From: Amblyornis subalaris
Lineage: Eukaryota > Chordata > Aves > Passeriformes > Ptilonorhynchidae
Direction: 5' to 3'
Length of the DNA stretch: 64,000 nt
NCBI GenBank assembly: GCA_018881555.1
Contig: JACAXG010000007.1
Span: 8,136,935-8,200,934, forward strand
The stretch's first letter is position 1. Every line of letters starts with the position of its first letter. This document shows positions 13,015-24,130 of this stretch, piece after piece. The position numbers and the translations under genes are program-made. The notes under the pieces were generated by a model. That model ran no database searches. It saw nothing but the letters and a program-made list of their open reading frames with translations, and was not told where the DNA came from.

Positions 13015-13550
13015 GCCTAAGTGACACTGGTGACAAAAGGAAGACTAAGGAAAATGTGGGCCCTCTCTGGAAGGAGACAGGTGACCTGGTTACTTAGGAC
13101 ATGTTACTCAACAGCATTCCTGCTTCAGCCTTTACTGGCAAGAGCCCCAGCCACACTGCCTGAGTTGCAGATGGCAAAGCCGCCCTCCATCATGTTTGAG
13201 AAGTTGTGGCAGTCCAGTGAAGTTCTCACTGACTGAAAAAGGTGAAATGTAACCCCTGTTTTTAAAAAGGGAAATAGAGGAAACCTGGAGGACTACAAGC
13301 TGGTCAGTCTCACCTCTGTGCCTGGCAAGATCATGAAAAACTTAAGGAGGTGACTGGTGACAGCAAATCATCAAGGGCAAATCATTCCTGACAAACTTGG
13401 TGGCCTCCTACAATGGGGATGAGCATTGGTGGATGAGTGAGGAGTGATTATTTTTATCTACCTGGACTTGTGCAAAGCATTTGACGCTGTCCCACCCTAC
13501 GTCCTTGTCTCTAAACTGGAAAGGTGTGGATTTCGATGAGGAGATGTTGA
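13015..13550 (+). mobile_element. CR1 LINE ORF2 fragment (reverse-transcriptase region), decayed
   Basis: This is a remnant of the CR1 non-LTR retrotransposon polyprotein on the plus strand. The best-preserved part is frame-open from 13459 and encodes YLDLCKAFDAVPPYVL, which contains the reverse-transcriptase motif-A pattern (F-D-x-V). Upstream DNA words (tttttaaaaaggg, ctggtcagtctcacctctgtg, aagggcaaatc) follow the order expected for CR1 ORF2. Stops, frameshifts and an apparent internal deletion near 13335-13345 show it is inactive. It is 5'-truncated, and the 3' end of the element is absent here. Confidence 0.8.
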
Positions 13551-14999
13551 TGTGTTGGCACAGCACACCACTGGAGGCAACAAAGCTTCATACGAGTGCT
13601 AAGATGAAGATTTGTGCACCTGATTGTCAGGTCAGGTCAAATGCAGGTAAATGTACTTAAATACATGAGACAAACTACGGTTTATGTGAATTTTGGTGTT
13701 TATTTGAACATAAACTGTGAAAGAAGCAATAAAATGAAAGAAATGGCATGCTTAAAGAAGTATTAATACAGCGACTAAGTAGGGTAATGGGAGGCTTATA
13801 AAATTGGCATATGTTCCCATTTTGTTTTCATTTTATAGCTGAACAGAGGCAAGACATATTATTTCATCCAAAGTGTGGTTAAAAGTGACTGTAAAAATGG
13901 CATTAGACTGCTTAAATTTTGGATTTCATTTACTTCCAGGTGTAATACTCTTCACAGTNTATAAATAAAAATACTGTCTTTCTGGACTGTCAGCTCAGCA
14001 ATCACAAGCTGCCCTCTGAGATCTGGGCATCTCCATGTCTGATCTGTCCAATAATAGAAGTTATGTTGTATCTTCCCAAACCCTGCCGTGCTACGATTTG
14101 CATGCCAGTTTTGGATAAAGGTGTGCATTTAATGAGGGACTTGAATACGCAAATTTTGTTTTGTGCAAACAAAGGAGATGTCAGCTATACAAATAAACGT
14201 GCACGTAAATCCTTCTCACTCAGCAAAACACCTTTGTGTGTGTCAGCAGTTTGCAGGATATAACAACAAAGACAATCCTGCCTGTTGCTTGCAGTCAACA
14301 TCTCAGGAAGGCTCTGTGGTGGCTTCCCTCATTTGTTACCAGTGCAAGGCTCAGCCTGCCCCTAGCCATACAAAGCCCCATTCGGAGAAAATGTACAGGG
14401 AGGAGTTTCCAGGAATTAGTTTATTCCCTTTGTTGCCTGATATTCTGCCAGGTGATGCTTGTGGGGAGAGATTCACAAAAACCTGATGGGTAAGTGAGGC
14501 TAATCTCCTCCACGCCCTCTGCTGTCATTGCAGAGGGAGATAGCNTCCTCCCTGGCACAAGCAGGAATCAGCACCTTCCCACGAGGAAGCCTGGAGAATT
14601 CAGGGATGACCCCTGCAGGCTCTGGCAGCANCCCTGCCCCTGCTCCCCACAGGGTGGGCGAGTTGGCTGGCTGGGAGCTCAGGAGCCCAGAGGCTTCCTC
14701 ACCAGGCACAGCCAGAGACATTCCTCATGCTCCCTCCCACTTCCAGGATCCCCATCCACAAGAGAAGAGGGGCCCCAGGTAACAGCACCTGGTAGGTTTG
14801 CAGTGGTCCACGGGATGGATTTAACAAACTTTAACATTTGAGCTGGGTTTGTCTTTGAAAATGTATCCATTGCACTTCAAGAAAATCAGTTCTCAAAGTT
14901 GCTTGAAAGAGTCAAGAGTCATTAAAATATGTAAATGGTAAAATTGTACATGGATAATAGTCTGATTACCATTTCAGTGACAGATGTTCTCACACAGAA
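13551..14999. other. Unique non-coding stretch
   Basis: There is no gene. The stretch is AT-rich to about 14000, then GC-richer between about 14280 and 14780. Overlapping short open frames on both strands there look like composition effects. No mobile element was recognised. Confidence 0.5.
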
Positions 15000-15225
15000 C
15001 CAGATTTTCAAAGGAGATCCGGGTTAAATTTTCAAGTATTCAGCCCCACATCTGGAGCTGAATTTTTCAGATGAGCCCACCTCTTGCTGAGGCACTAAGT
15101 GGGCAATTCTCTGTAAAGCCCTCAACATGTAGTTCCCATTGTGGTCTTAGTCAGACTCTTTTTTTTTTTTGTTTTAGTTGCAAAAGAAAATTTGCAAGCA
15201 ACTGAACTTATTTGAATATCTGGCC
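15000..15225. mobile_element. MITE-like element with terminal inverted repeats (candidate)
   Basis: The left end CCAGATTTTCAAA (15000-15012) and the right end TTTGAATATCTGG (15211-15223) are inverted repeats matching at 12 of 13 positions, about 225 bp apart. The terminal word resembles old non-autonomous DNA transposon ends (gccagattttcaaa) that I associate with sauropsid genomes; that family link is from memory. No transposase is present. A clear target-site duplication is not visible. The pairing could be chance. Confidence 0.4.
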
Positions 15226-15304
15226 CTGGCTTTCAGTGTTGAGCACTTGTGGAAATCCAGCTTCTCATGTGTACCTCTCATGTGAGCCCCACAAGCACGG
15301 GATC

Positions 15305-15472
15305 ATTGAATCATAGAGTGGTTTGGGTTGGAAGAGACCCTAAAGATCATCTAGTTCNGACCCCTCTGCCGCAGGAGGGGATGCTGTCCACTAGATCAAG
15401 TTGCTTAGGTCCCCATCCAACCCGACCTTGAATGAGGGTGAGGCAACCACAAGTTCTCTGGGCAACATGTTC
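15305..15472 (-). mobile_element. CR1 LINE 3' end
   Basis: This is the reverse complement of the CR1 3' terminus. It starts with ttgaatcatagagtgg, then tttgggttggaagagaccc, and continues through the ctagatcaagttgct, catccaacccgaccttgaa and gggcaacatgttccag blocks. Homology fades after about 15472. It is a typical 5'-truncated insertion. The N at 15358 replaces one consensus base. Confidence 0.92.
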
Positions 15473-17217
15473 CAGTACCACGGAAGGATGTCCCACGTGC
15501 CTTCTCCTGAGGGGTTTGTCGGGGACCTTGGTACAGCAGAGTGGATTTCCTTGCCCTACTGAGGACGATCAGCAACGGCCTGCTATACCTCATGCTGTGC
15601 ATCAGTCTCTTTAGGGTATCAGGAAAAAGTCAAAGAAATGGGTGAAACAGTAAAAGCCACAGTGAAAACAAAGGAAGGCTTCCAAACACCGGTGCAATGC
15701 ACATTAGGTGCCAGGATTGAAGTAGTTCATTATTGGAAATACCATCAAAGTCATGGGAACCTAAGTGTGACTGGGAACTGGCTTTCTATGTGCATGTGCC
15801 AACTGCCCAAAACGTGGCAGAACCTCCCAGGCAATCTCCATCTGTCTCCTTACAGAGTTTCAAGTTAAAAAAGGAGCCTGCAATGACAGCTGAGTTCAGG
15901 AAGAGCAGCACCATGTGACTTGCACTCCATGCAGGGTTCATGCTTAAGGCACTTTCATCCTGCTGAAGGTACTATGGAGGGAAGATGGGATTGCTTAGCT
16001 GAGCTACTGTTGAACACCTTTGCAAAGAGACCTGTGTCACCAAATCCCACAGCACGCAGCTCTGACAGCTCAAACCCATCCCAGAATAAACACCATCACC
16101 GTGCTGCTGCACTGGGAAGATGCCGCAAGGAAGAGCGGGGAGAAGTCAGGGAGAATCTCCCAGAGGCCACCTGGGAGGGCCCGGCACTGCCACCTGCATC
16201 ACCAGGTCACACAGTGGAATTGCCACCTATACAAAAAAAAAAAGTGTATGGGTTTCTGCTATTAAAAATAGGCATCTTTTATCAATGTATGTAAATTGCG
16301 TTAAGAGGGGAAAAGATGTTCAAGCATGATGACTCATTTTCGCATTCATATCTAAGAGTATACGACTAATACTGAAAGTACAGAAGTCATTCTTGCACAT
16401 TTGGTTTATTATGTGTTCAGTTGCTAGAGTGTACGAAACACTTTCATAATCACTTACTGTCTGACTTGGGCTTCCTTATTACTGGGAGGTAAAACTCGCC
16501 TACTCCACTTGCTCAGTGCCTTGTCTTGCACCCATGACCTTCACAGTTCACTCATAATAATGCTAAATTAGTATTCTGGGGGCAGGTAATTCTGCTAAGA
16601 CCTTTGGGGCATTTTTTTTTTTTTTCATTGTTAGTTAAGCAAATCCCAGCAACTCATTTCCAAAACCTGTGACTTTTTTTTAACTAACATTTATTTCAAA
16701 GCAATACATCAATGGGAAAAAAAAAAAGTTTTTGGCAGGCATTGCCACAAACTCTCTGACCTCCAGTCACTGCTGGCTGCCTCATTTTAAAAGTGAGGCA
16801 TGCGTGTTTTCTACAAGAAAATCAGCAAGCTTTATCACTGCAGGATTATGATCATCCTTGCTCACCATTTGTGGAAGGTTTGAAAATCTCAAATTTCATG
16901 AGGGTTGTCTATCAAGAAGTTTCCCGTTGGAAGGATTTCATTTTGAAAATCTGCACTCATAACCCTTTATTATGCTGTGATAGCAGAGGAAAATGTATTC
17001 TATAAATGTTGCCTGGAACTAGTGGCAGGATACTTGGCAGTGAGGAGAGCTGGCTAGTACCTGATGGCTAACATCTGCATAATGTTGATAGATACAGTAA
17101 AATGTGACATTAATACAAGGCTTTATGANAAGCTGCTAGAGGAAGCAGTCTGAAATTTGGCTATCCTTGCTCAAGCTGATTCTTACAGTTGGGAGTCAAT
17201 GACAGGGAAGCAGGAGC
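15473..17217. other. Unique non-coding stretch
   Basis: There is no supportable gene. 15473-15620 may be a diverged upstream part of the CR1 copy but does not match well. T and A runs lie at about 16612-16625 and 16719-16728. The 15900-16230 patch is GC-richer and open in several frames without a recognisable product. Confidence 0.5.
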
Positions 17218-17390
17218 TAATTAAGATGTGGGATGAGGAGAGATTAGAAAATTATTCTAAAATCCTATAAAGGTAGGTAATTAGTGACATGGTGTCTAAT
17301 TGCCAGAATTATATGCAAGTATCAATGAGAATCTCTTCCCTTCTCCCTAGCTAAATGCAAATATTTCTTGTGTTGGTAATAATTACTAGC
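17218..17390. promoter_or_regulatory. Homeodomain/POU motif cluster, candidate enhancer
   Basis: Within about 170 bases there are TAATTA sites at 17218-17223 and 17278-17283, further TAAT cores near 17297 and 17378-17385, and a perfect POU octamer ATGCAAAT at 17355-17362. Such clusters are common in neural or developmental enhancers. AT-rich DNA yields these words by chance, so this is only suggestive. Confidence 0.3.
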
Positions 17391-18039
17391 TGTCTTTTAT
17401 CATTCTCATCTGCACCTGAGAACAACTCTTTCTACTAAAAGCTAAATCTAAGCAAGAAAATGTATTTATTATTTCTAAGTATGGTGAGGTTAACAACCAC
17501 TGTTACCTGCTGTGAGGTGATCTGTTCTGCATCTAACTACTGAGAAAGGTCCATCCACAGTGTTCACAGATCTCCTATTTTGGTTGAAAGTTTTGCCTTG
17601 GTAGTGCATTTCCCAGTGCTGTGAAAGGCTGTGATGGAAGCACGTAAATAGAAAATAAATATTTCAACTAGCTAGAGACACTCCTAAAACAGACAGTGCA
17701 TTGATTTCAGATTTTAGCCTTAGTAATCACTAATGTCGTGATGACTGAGGACTGATTTTTTATCTTAACTAGCAATACTTTTTTCCTACACTCTTTCCTG
17801 TGAATTCAGACTCAGAATTTATTCCAGTTTATTTGATAGCAAGCCCAGACAAATGTTGCTGTTACACTTCATAATTGTTTCTGAAGATCAAACATGCAAA
17901 ATATCCATAATATATACTGTCTCTTAAGTATTAATCTCCACACATCAGCTAAAATGACTCCTCTGGGAGCCTGACAAACATCAGGTCACCTCTGCATCTG
18001 CTCAGCAAAGGCTCATCGTGGTTAACGAGTCCCTATAAA

Positions 18040-18310
18040 ATGTGCTGTTTGTTGCTGAGGCTGCTGTCAAATCCCGTGATGCTTTTCCACTTTGTCCAAG
18101 CAGTTTGGGAAAAATGCGATCGTTCTCTGTCGGGCAGCATCAGGCTCATTCAGAGTAAGCTCATTCTGATTGACAGTAATCTGAGGAGGCAGCGTTTGAT
18201 CAGAGAGATGCTTCCTCCAAAATGCGCGTTTAGGTGGAGAGAGTTTCCCAGATGTCACAGGGTAATCAATCGCTTCCCGCGGAGGGGGAACGTGAGACAT
18301 CCAGCGGCTC
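18040..18310. promoter_or_regulatory. Candidate regulatory element with PBX-MEIS decamer
   Basis: A perfect TGATTGACAG decamer, the composite PBX plus MEIS/PREP recognition word, lies at 18167-18176. A second MEIS half-site CTGTCA is at 18064-18069. The region keeps several CG dinucleotides (gcgatcg, gcgcg, cccgcgg), has no repeat signature, and has short open frames on both strands only. Enhancer function is inference. Confidence 0.35.
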
Positions 18311-18924
18311 TGGCAGACAGCAGACGAGGGCTGTTCCTCTGCAGCTGGGGCATCTCCATCTGGAAGTGCTCAGCACTGCTGTGCAGGAGGTGATCCCATA
18401 GGAAACCGCGTCTTTTCCTACCCGTGAGAAGACCACAAAGCCACCACATGTGCGATCCTCAGTTATCNGCATCTGCTTGCCTTTCCTCAGATCCTGATAT
18501 TATACTCCACAGAGCTCTGGAGATGAGATTGATCTGCTGGGAGCNTCAGAGTGAAGGCAAAAGCTGAGGTCCTGCTGAGACATGTTTCAGGCAGCTTTCA
18601 CAGCATCAGAAGTGTGGATTTCCACACATGGCACCATCAGGACACAGGGGTACCACGGAGTTAGGAATAAGCCCTGGGATGAAGGCAGCGTCCTTGGTTC
18701 AGAGAGGAAGGGAGGGTGCCTGGCACCCACAGCAGGACTCGTGCCAAAGTGTCACTGACACTGTACAGGCCATTTTTGTGCCATTTATTTGTTTTATCTA
18801 GGATCCACAACCTAGAGGCAAAGGGCAGAGGGCAGTCCATGCTGGCAGGGCATTCCAGAGATGATGAGCACCAAGCTGGGTGGGAGTGGAGATCTCTTCG
18901 TTCCTGGTCCTGAGGTGTTGAGTT
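18311..18924. other. Unique non-coding stretch
   Basis: There is no gene. The composition is moderately GC-rich, with short open frames on both strands and no recognisable domain. No mobile element was recognised until the MIR-like relic that follows. Confidence 0.5.
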
Positions 18925-19060
18925 GTGTGGTTCTCTTCCTCTTCTGCTTATTTTCACCAGCCATAAAATAAGGATAGGGCTTATTTAGCTCTTAGTCATG
19001 TTGTGAGCATTATTTTATTAGTGTGTTACAGTGCTTTGAAAACTCAGTATTGTCTGAATT
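18925..19060 (+). mobile_element. MIR-like SINE relic
   Basis: The block order matches the 3' half of a MIR: ccataaaataaggatag, then ttgtgagcattattttatta, then acagtgctttgaaaac. This corresponds to the canonical 'tgtaaaatggggata', 'gttgtgaggattaa' and 'agtgctttgaa' blocks. It is highly diverged, as expected for an ancient amniote element. Its limits are approximate. Confidence 0.55.
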
Positions 19061-21634
19061 ACTGCTTTAATGCTGTGCTAGAGATCAATGACACTGATAA
19101 ACCGGGGTTGCCTTCTCATTAAATCATAGCTTTGACCAGCACACATCAGGGACAACTGTGAGGTCTCCTCTCCANCATGCCATCACCAGAGCAAGAGGCT
19201 TATCTGTATTTGCTGAATCATCTGCTGGAGCTGCATAATCAATGTATTTGCTCTGGATACTATTCTCTGTGAAAATAACTGCCCGTGAGGCCACACCTTA
19301 CACTTCTACTGAGATAAGTGGTTAACCATTGTCTCAACTGAAGATTGACACTAAGCTGATAAAACCACTAAGCTGAGCAGTAACTTCCTTAACTCCCTAC
19401 NTGCCAGTCAAACAGGGAGTTTTACAAGCTGACAAGAAATTAGGGCCTCCCAAAATGCCGGGCAGGCTTCTCCAGCTGTTCCCAAGTGTTTATTGAGTAA
19501 ATGTCCCACTGTCACTGCACACACTGTGCCAGCTTTAAAGCCTGACGCTCACCTGTTTCAACTACTTNTGCAGGCATCTGCAGCCAAGCCTTCACCAGGG
19601 CTGTGTGTATCCCTTCAGGCATGCTGGACAACCATCCTCCAGAAAAACACAGGTCAATCACAACATGGAAAGAGCACCACAGTGGACAAGACAGAGTTAT
19701 CCCCTACCCAGAGGAGTTGTGCAAGTCTTCAAGATCTTTCTGGCTGTGCCAAAAATGAAAATGTGGCACTTCTGCCTCTTCTCCCCTCCAGATGTTCCAC
19801 ACAGCTGTTAAACTGATGGGATGGAGANATTGCTGCCTAAAGAGCCTGCAAGAAGCTCATCGAAACTCGTTTGCCCTCAAGCAAATCCCGCTAAACCTTT
19901 GGGACTGGGTGGGTTGGAGGTTTGTGGTCTTCCAGCTCGCTCAGATGTTATCAGGCTTGTTTGCTGTCTTTTCAGAAAGCCATGAGCTGAGTGGACACAA
20001 CTTCCCTGACCCAAGAGTTGTCTTTCCAGGTAGGACCGAGGCACATTGCCAGGACAACATAAAAAAACCCAACAAAACAGTGCTGCAGGAGAAAGCTTTG
20101 AAAGCCCAATTGAATCCCAAGAAATGTCCCTCCTGCAAAACTTCCAGTCTTTGCTATATAATCTGCTGAAGCTTGGAGGGTGATGAATAACAAGTTTTAG
20201 TTTCTCCAACTGCTCATCCAGAGTTCCACACAGGTCTCCAAACCTACAGTGTACAACTTCTGCTGTTTAATATATGGCACTTTTTTTTCCCCAGCAGACT
20301 TAAGAGCCCGAGAAACTACCTTGTATATATTATAACAGTCTTGCTTTTATTAAGTCATCAATTGCAGACAAAAAATGTTTGATAGCTCCATGCTATCCAT
20401 CAACAACTTGTCCTTGGACTACATCATAACATTTCCAGCGTGCCTCTGCAAAACATACTCTGCAAAGGCATCCCTGACTCCTTGCACTTGCTATTCAAAC
20501 ATTGTTTTTATCTTTCCTGTGGTTGAAATCTTAGTGAATCTTTCACACCCCAGGAGATAGGGTAGAATTTTTTTGAACCAAGTTGCAAAGTAAGGAGCTC
20601 CTTACCAGAGCAATTATGGTTTATTGTTTCAGTTGGTAAATATTTAAAAAAAGCAGCCGTCTCTTAAGACCGTATCATAAAATGTGACTTGCACACAAAC
20701 TGTAAATAAATAGAAATAATTGCTTGTGCTACAGGATCCATCTGGGGTTGGTTTCAGTTCCTCGTACAGTTGCAAACTTTCTGTCCGTCTATGGGCAAAC
20801 CAATTAATCTTCCCTGTATCTCATTTCCCTTTCAGTGCCATGAGCAAAGTTATCTCCACTGTCCAGAGGATGAGTTCTGTACCCTTACAGAGCCTCAGCA
20901 CACCTATCCCCTTACCCCCTGCCCCAAGGAAGACTTTAGCAGATCAAAGTAAATAGCTTGCAGTGATTTCACATATTCCCAGCCCCACGGGCTTAATGTG
21001 ATTTTTAAAAAGAGAATTAATTTCTAGCCAACCTGTGGTTTAGCTGTTACCCATTTACGCCAGAGATCCCAGAAAGGGTTTAAGTTAAGGTGTGGCTTGA
21101 TTAGCAGCATTTCTTCTGGCAGTCAGATACCCCACTCTCTTTTAACACCATCACCGTCCAGAGGAGCACAGGGAGAATCTCAAAAGCCAGGATTTACATG
21201 AGGGCCACAGACCACAGCTGCTTCTTGAAACGAGAGCAATGAGACTCGTGCATTGGTGACTTTTTATCTTTGCTCTATCAGTTAGTACTGGCAATTTTGA
21301 AGCACTGGAAGTTGGAACCAGTGCTTGTTTGCCACCCGTTGTTATCACACCTAACCATCCTCCCATAATTGAAGTGCAGGGGCTCCTTCACCCATTTCCC
21401 CACCCACTTTCAGGAGGCATCTGAAAAATTCTTGTGTCTCCACAGGGAGACACAATAAAGCCTCATGCTTGTGTTTTTCTGCAGACTTTTTCCTGCTGAG
21501 CTGGTGATCTTGTCATCTGTATAGAAAAAAAAAAAAAATAAAGACTCAGTTTCAAGGAGAATGAAAAATGGATCTCTGCAATTACAAGGGACTCACCTCT
21601 GTGCTTCACTGGTACCTTCACAATCACGACAGTG
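19061..21634. other. Unique non-coding stretch
   Basis: There is no gene. Open frames at about 19490-20170 occur on both strands and carry no recognised motif. The rest is ordinary mixed-composition sequence with a poly-A run at about 21525-21538. Confidence 0.5.
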
Positions 21635-21647
21635 GCTACCTAGCAAC
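21635..21647 (+). promoter_or_regulatory. RFX X-box-like site
   Basis: GCTACCTAGCAAC matches the RFX X-box word GTTGCCTAGCAAC at 11 of 13 positions, with an intact right half-site. X-boxes mark ciliary and some immune genes, but no gene is visible nearby, so function is uncertain. Confidence 0.3.
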
Positions 21648-21698
21648 CATGCCTTTTGACTCAAGCCACCTTTATTTATATATATTTGTATTTCTAGC

Positions 21699-21714
21699 GG
21701 GGGGGGGGGGCGGG
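21699..21714 (+). repeat. G-run (12 G, C, 3 G)
   Basis: A run of 12 guanines, one C, then three more G. It could form a G-quadruplex and is prone to sequencing or assembly length error. Confidence 0.85.
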
Positions 21715-24019
21715 ATTGGCAGTAAAAATATTAATTTACTTGGACATGGTCAGCTAAAGTATCTTCTTTCAGAGAATTTAAAACGCTGTTTCAGCAGCAG
21801 CTTGAAGAAGCACCAGCAGCTCATTTGTTGGCGTGGCAGCTGTACCTGTTAACCCTCACTATTGAGACACTCTTCTTGCGAAAAGTACTAACTGTAAAAT
21901 GTAAAAACCAAACCAAAACAAAAAACACTTCCCCCCAAATTCCTGAAAAACAAGACCTTAAGGTTTCCTAGGAGCAAGTCCTCTTCCTAATAATGCACAG
22001 GAGCAATTAACTCCNGCCGGAGGGTGGTTTCTGGGCCTACCTTAAGCTATAAATGTATGTAGCTAATGACAGTTACTTATTGCCTAGAAGACAGGGTGGA
22101 GCTAAATGTGCTTCAGATTTGTAGACAAAGGCAATCTAAGGCAATAAAGTTCTTTTGCCTCCCTTCTGTCTGAAGGCAGAGCTAGGTTAACCTTATAAAG
22201 CCTTATAATTGTGCTGGTTGTTTGTATTTTAGATCACTGCCCTTCATTTCAGCCCTCCCTCCTCCCTCCCCACCCTCTACGAAAAACAAAATTAAGCAGA
22301 AGCAGTAAATCACTGCGTGGAGCTTACCTACCTTATCCTTCTTGCAGCTGACAAGAAGTAAAACCTGGTAAATACAGTCCCTGCTCATTTTCCCACAGCA
22401 ACACTTTTGTGAGTTCGTGGGACGAGATACCCTTCCAAAAATGTTTCAATACAGGTCTGTATTCCTCCCAGTTGCCCTTCTGCTCCAGGCTGTAGCCTTG
22501 TCACAATGCTCCTCTCCCTGACTTTGTTCCAGCCTTCGGACTGGTGTTTTAAGATTTTATCCATTTCAGCATTACTTATTTAGTATTTTCCCTAACTTTG
22601 AGTTTTCCAGGAGATTTGTTAATTAACTTCCCAAAACTTCTGTGAAGTAGCAAACTGTTCCTGGTCCAGTTTCACACGCAAGGAGCTAGGGACTGTATTT
22701 ATTAATATAGAGTATTGGGAAAATTTCCTGATTCCACTGTTACTGGGTACTGAGTAAAAGGATTTCATACAAGCAGACAGTATTCAGCCAACAGTCAGAA
22801 AGATTGAAACACAAACAGCCAGTNGGAAAATCAAAGGAAGGAGGGGAAAAGTGTTTCTGTAAAAGTAGACATGGTAATTAACAGGTATTGAAAAAAAAAA
22901 GACAAATTCTATAGAGTATTGCAGAGTAAGAGGAACAGACAATATTTTTGAATACCAGGCTACTCATCTCAAATGTTAGAAGTGTGAGTTCAACTTCAGG
23001 CTCCTACAGGAGCTCATGGTACTGTGAGAGCTTCACAGTTAACAAATAAATACAAAAAGAAGGGACTAAGTGAAATGCAGCCCCAGGTGAAGTGCTCGGA
23101 CCCTTGAGAAACTCCGAGTAGGATCCTAAACAGTGTCACTTTGGGTGGTTACAGGAAAGAAACAGATGTGAGCAGAGGGCCACCATCTGCCAAGGTCTAG
23201 TCACCTCAGGTGAGGCTTTAGGGAGTCACTTCTGTTCACCTGAAATCCACAGAGCAGTGGACACATAGACCCTGGTACCTAGAGNTAACTTTTTCCTGCA
23301 TTTCACATTGTTTGAGGGACTGTATGCAATTGTAAAATCATGGATTAAATCTCAGATCTTCACCACTAATGCCTTAATCATGTAGTATTAATTCCTNTCT
23401 GTCTTTATGCCATCCAGCTGGATTACACTGGAAATCCTTATTTTACAAGAAAGGATGTGCCAGTGAGTCACCCAACATCTCCTGTGGTCCTGACTGTTCG
23501 AGATAGAGTGAAGCATGGCCTCTTGTTGAAAGATGCTGAACCCAGAGGTCTCAGCAGCTGGATGACTGTTTAAAGAGGATGGAGAGATCATCAACATCAA
23601 TTTAANACACAGCAGCTATAACTCGTTTCTTTTGTGAGGTGCTCATCCCTTCAACATTTGAGACACTCCCTGAGGAANTGTCAAATTCCAGGTGAACACT
23701 GGAAAAAAGATTTGGGGTTTTTTTGACAGAAGGATTCAAAATCCATTTTAATCCTGCTGTAGGCACCAAGTTCTTGGTCAAGATGTGCCTTTGAAAACTG
23801 ATCTTATTGAGCCAAACATGTCACTGCTTCAAGCCTGCAAAAGCCCATGAAGCTGCATCACAAAGTNTGGCTGCACTTCTTTAACAAGTTCTGCAAAAGA
23901 GAGCAGTGCCTTGCCTTCACCACCACTCCTGCTTTCATTGGATCTGATATTAAACATGTCGAATGGAAAAAGGCAAAGAGACTCTGAGGCAAAGAGCGGG
24001 TTCAAGTTTATCGTGGGTT
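21715..24019. other. Unique non-coding stretch with a polypyrimidine patch
   Basis: There is no gene. A C/T-rich tract lies at about 22248-22278 (ccctccctcctccctcccc pattern). The remainder is ordinary sequence with several single N positions at 23285-23867. No mobile element was recognised. Confidence 0.5.
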
Positions 24020-24130
24020 GTATTCAGGATCTGTAAAATGGGGTTGGTACCACTTGCCTCACTCACAGGAAAGCTAAAGTTTGCAAAGGGCTCTGCAGAT
24101 GTCAGAAGAATTACAACAATCATTAATTAG
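24020..24130 (+). mobile_element. MIR-like SINE relic
   Basis: Contains ggatctgtaaaatgggg, then ttgcctcactcacagg, then gctaaagtttgcaaaggg and ctctgcagatgtcag, in the order of the MIR 3' half (tgtaaaatggg, cctacctcacaggg, taaagtgctttg). It is diverged but collinear over about 100 bp. Confidence 0.6.

Noticed and set aside
13021..13236. 71-codon open frame starting at 13021
   Set aside because: It lies in the decayed CR1 fragment and is not in the frame of the CR1 protein.
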